From Actinomycetes bacterium (GTDB lineage: Bacteria; Actinomycetota; Acidimicrobiia; Acidimicrobiales; Ilumatobacteraceae), in NCBI GenBank assembly GCA_029782355.1, contig JAKOUY010000040.1, positions 124,001-188,000 on the forward strand: a DNA stretch of 64,000 nucleotides, given 5' to 3'. Positions within the stretch are counted from its first letter, which is position 1; each line of letters opens with the position of its first letter. The notes under the pieces were generated by a model. That model was not told the DNA's origin, did not search any database, and saw only the letters and a program-made list of their open reading frames with translations. Positions 61,764-64,000 of this stretch are shown here, piece after piece. The position numbers were made by a program, and so were the translations under genes.

Positions 61764-64000
61764 ATGGGATTCCACAACCCGTCGATGCCGTGGGGCGACC
61801 TCGAACGGATGCTGTCGGGGAGTCCGGCGCGCCGCTCGAAAGACGGGCGGGCGCCCGGGTCCCCGTCGTGGAACGCGGGTGGCGACAGCCCGGCCTGGAG
61901 TCGCACCCGCCAGCCGTACGAGCCGTACGTGCCGTACGAGCCCGACCAGACCCGGCCGCTGCGCCGCGGTGGGGATGCGGTGCCCTACGCCGAACTGCAC
62001 TGTCACAGCAACTTCTCCTTCCTCGACGGTGCGGCGCATCCCGAGGCGCTGGTCGAGGAAGCCCACCGCCTCGGCCTGGAGGCCCTGGCGATCACCGACC
62101 ACCATGGCCTGTACGGCATCGTCCGCTTCGCCGAGGCGGCTCGCAGCCTCGGCCTGCCCACCGTGTTCGGGGCGGAGATCACCCTGACCGCGCCGGGCCG
62201 GGTCGCCCGCACCGAGGCCGCCACCGAGCGCCAGGTGGCCACCGGGGCGGTGCCCGACCGCACCGCCCCCGACCCCCCCGGCGAGCACCTGGTCGTCCTG
62301 GCCGACGGTCCGACCGGGTACGCCCGCCTGGCCCGGGCGTTGAGCCTCGGCCACCTGGCGGGGGAGAAGGGTGCCCCGCAGTTCGCCCTCGCCGACCTGG
62401 CCGACGTCCTGGCCGGGCACGTCTGGGTGCTGAGCGGGTGCCGCAAGGGTGCGATCCCGGCGGCGCTCACCACCCACGGCCCCAGCGCTGCAGCCCGCCA
62501 GCTGCACCGACTGACCGAGGCCTTCGGCCGGGACCGGGTGCTGGTCGAGTTGTGGGACCACGGCGACCCGCTCGACGGGGTGCGCAACGACGCCCTGGCC
62601 GAGCTGGCCGCCCGCCACGACGTCGGCTGCGTGGCCACCAACAACGTTCACTACGCCACCCCCGCCCAGCGCCGGCTGGCCACGGCGGTGGCCGCGGTGC
62701 GCGCTCGACGCAGCCTCGACCAGCTCGACCCGTGGCTGCCGGCCTCAGCTGGGGCCCACCTGCGCAGCGGCGCCGAGCAGGCCCGCCGGTTCCTGCGCTA
62801 CCCGGGTGTGGTCGAGCTGGCCGCCGAGGTCGGCCGGCAGGCGGCCTTCGACCTGGCGCTGGTCGCCCCGTCGCTGCCCCCCTACCCGTGCCCGCCGGGG
62901 CCTGACGGCCGGCCGCTCAGCGAGATGCAGTACCTCCGCCAGCTGGTCGACGCCGGAGGCCGGCGGCGCTACGGGGAGCGCCCGGCAGCCCACGAGGACC
63001 TGTCGATCCGGGCTCGGGCGTGGCGGACCATCGACCACGAGCTGGACATGATCGAGCAGCTCGGCTTCGCCGGCTACTTCCTGGTGGTCTGGGACATCGT
63101 CGAGTTCTGCAACCGGGCCGACATCTACTGTCAGGGCCGGGGCAGCGCGGCGAACAGCGCGGCGTGCTACGCCCTCGGGATCACCAAGGCCGATGCGGTG
63201 TCCCTCGGGCTGCTCTTCGAGCGGTTCCTCTCGCCCGACCGCGACGGCCCGCCGGACATCGACCTGGACATCGAGAGCGACCGTCGCGAAGAGGTCATCC
63301 AGTACGTGTACCAGCGCTACGGGCGCCACCACACCGCCCAGGTGGCCAACGTGATCACCTACCGGACCCGCTCCAGCGTGCGCGACATGGCCAAGGCGCT
63401 CGGCTACTCGCCCGGCCAGCAGGACGCCTGGAGCAAGCAGATCGACGCGTGGGGCACGGTGGCCAGCACCACCGCCGCCCAGCGAGCCGCCGCCGAAGCC
63501 GGCACGGTGGACGCCCGGGCGATCCCTGACACCGTGCTGGAGCTGGCCGCCGAGATCGAGGACGCTCCCCGCCACCTCGGGATCCACTCCGGGGGGATGG
63601 TCATCTGCGACCGTCCGGTGATCGAGGTCTGCCCGGTGGAGTGGGCTCGGATGGCCGAGCGCAGCGTGCTGCAGTGGGACAAGGACGACTGCGCTGCGGC
63701 GGGTCTGGTCAAGTTCGACCTGCTCGGCCTGGGCATGCTCTCGGCCCTGCACGGAGCCGTCGATCTGATCCGTGACCACCGCGGCTACCAGGTCGACCTG
63801 GCCACCATCCCCCAGGAGGACGAGGTCTACGCCATGCTCTGCCGGGCCGACACGGTGGGCGTGTTCCAGATCGAGAGCCGGGCGCAGATGGCCACCCTGC
63901 CCCGGCTGCGCCCCCGGCGCTTCTACGACCTGGTCGTCGAGGTCGCCCTGATCCGCCCCGGCCCGATCCAGGGTGGGTCGGTGCACCCCTACATCCGCCG
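61764..64000 (+). CDS. dnaE2: error-prone DNA polymerase DnaE2, 3' end outside window
   Basis: A C-family polymerase that does SOS translesion synthesis with ImuA' and ImuB. The first 745 residues are visible. A ~75-residue unusual N-terminus (with YEPYVPYEPDQ) precedes the PHP domain: AELHCHSNFSFLDGAAHPEA, LAITDHHGLYGIVRFAEAAR. The polymerase part shows IVEFCNRADIYCQGRGSAAN, SPDRDGPPDIDLDIESDRRE with the catalytic aspartates, HLGIHSGGMVICDRP and FDLLGLGMLSALHGAVDLI. The frame stays open to the last base. The ATG lies behind the LexA palindrome. Confidence 0.94.
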   Translation, partial: MGFHNPSMPWGDLERMLSGSPARRSKDGRAPGSPSWNAGGDSPAWSRTRQPYEPYVPYEPDQTRPLRRGGDAVPYAELHCHSNFSFLDGAAHPEALVEEAHRLGLEALAITDHHGLYGIVRFAEAARSLGLPTVFGAEITLTAPGRVARTEAATERQVATGAVPDRTAPDPPGEHLVVLADGPTGYARLARALSLGHLAGEKGAPQFALADLADVLAGHVWVLSGCRKGAIPAALTTHGPSAAARQLHRLTEAFGRDRVLVELWDHGDPLDGVRNDALAELAARHDVGCVATNNVHYATPAQRRLATAVAAVRARRSLDQLDPWLPASAGAHLRSGAEQARRFLRYPGVVELAAEVGRQAAFDLALVAPSLPPYPCPPGPDGRPLSEMQYLRQLVDAGGRRRYGERPAAHEDLSIRARAWRTIDHELDMIEQLGFAGYFLVVWDIVEFCNRADIYCQGRGSAANSAACYALGITKADAVSLGLLFERFLSPDRDGPPDIDLDIESDRREEVIQYVYQRYGRHHTAQVANVITYRTRSSVRDMAKALGYSPGQQDAWSKQIDAWGTVASTTAAQRAAAEAGTVDARAIPDTVLELAAEIEDAPRHLGIHSGGMVICDRPVIEVCPVEWARMAERSVLQWDKDDCAAAGLVKFDLLGLGMLSALHGAVDLIRDHRGYQVDLATIPQEDEVYAMLCRADTVGVFQIESRAQMATLPRLRPRRFYDLVVEVALIRPGPIQGGSVHPYIR

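Overview
The window is very GC-rich DNA (roughly 70% GC by eye) with dense genes, many 4-base GTGA/ATGA stop-start overlaps and many genes that look leaderless (a TANNNT hexamer 6-9 bases before the start codon). This points to an actinobacterium. NucS mismatch endonuclease, the ImuA'/ImuB/DnaE2 mutasome under TCGAAC-N4-GTTCGA LexA boxes, F420-type oxidoreductases, an HNH/DUF222 gene, a cysM preceded by a Mec-type JAMM protease, and an LPSTG surface protein agree with this. I infer a member of the Acidimicrobiia (Ilumatobacter/Iamia/Microthrix relatives), but the sequence alone does not prove it.

Layout. 1-7.6 kb: a HAD/P-loop ATPase fusion cut by the window edge, a nucS-manA operon, an aminotransferase coupled to an MFS exporter, a glutamine amidotransferase and a Ca2+/H+ antiporter. 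7.6-15.6 kb: a divergent TetR/MFS pair with a palindromic operator, a small GNAT, an SDR, a Tat-exported multicopper oxidase coupled to a flavin-reductase-like gene, DsrE and DUF6632 genes and an HxlR-type regulator. 15.9-20.7 kb: the tmRNA gene with a readable tag, an HNH/DUF222 gene, a TsaA-like/MOSC fusion, a PPOX protein and a DMT transporter carrying a large low-complexity insertion. 20.8-25.1 kb: an 11-bp repeat array leading into a leaderless promoter and an amidohydrolase / DegT-fold / MarR / SDR operon. 25.1-33.6 kb: smpB, mec, cysM (no standard start codon), a methyltransferase, membrane genes and the murI-rph-rdgB operon. 33.8-41.6 kb: an ECF sigma factor with a membrane-anchored beta-propeller partner, VanZ, an SDR, an AbiEi/DUF559-like gene between two related hairpins, and an LLM oxidoreductase. 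41.7-47.8 kb: a carbamoylase-type nitrilase, a fused 2Fe-2S/molybdenum hydroxylase and a short SsnA-like amidohydrolase, which look like a purine/hydantoin catabolic group. 48-52.5 kb: LPSTG adhesin, LLM oxidoreductase, NifU-N-like protein and CaiB/BaiF CoA-transferase. 53-64 kb: recQ and a thioesterase divergent from imuA'-imuB across one LexA box, a Nudix-GNAT fusion, a PIG-L deacetylase, an LLM oxidoreductase and dnaE2, which runs off the end.

The most unusual content is non-coding. Six copies of an exactly 48-bp imperfect palindrome (12-bp CCCATGGGCGCG-type arms around a 24-base core whose sequence differs between sites) occur in three intergenic regions. A second palindrome family of fixed 39-bp span flanks the AbiEi-like gene. 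There is also a 16-unit, 11-bp-period array upstream of the 21 kb operon. In addition, at least eight genes carry in-frame short tandem repeats, including a His/Asp tail on glutamate racemase and a roughly 185-residue insert in a transporter.
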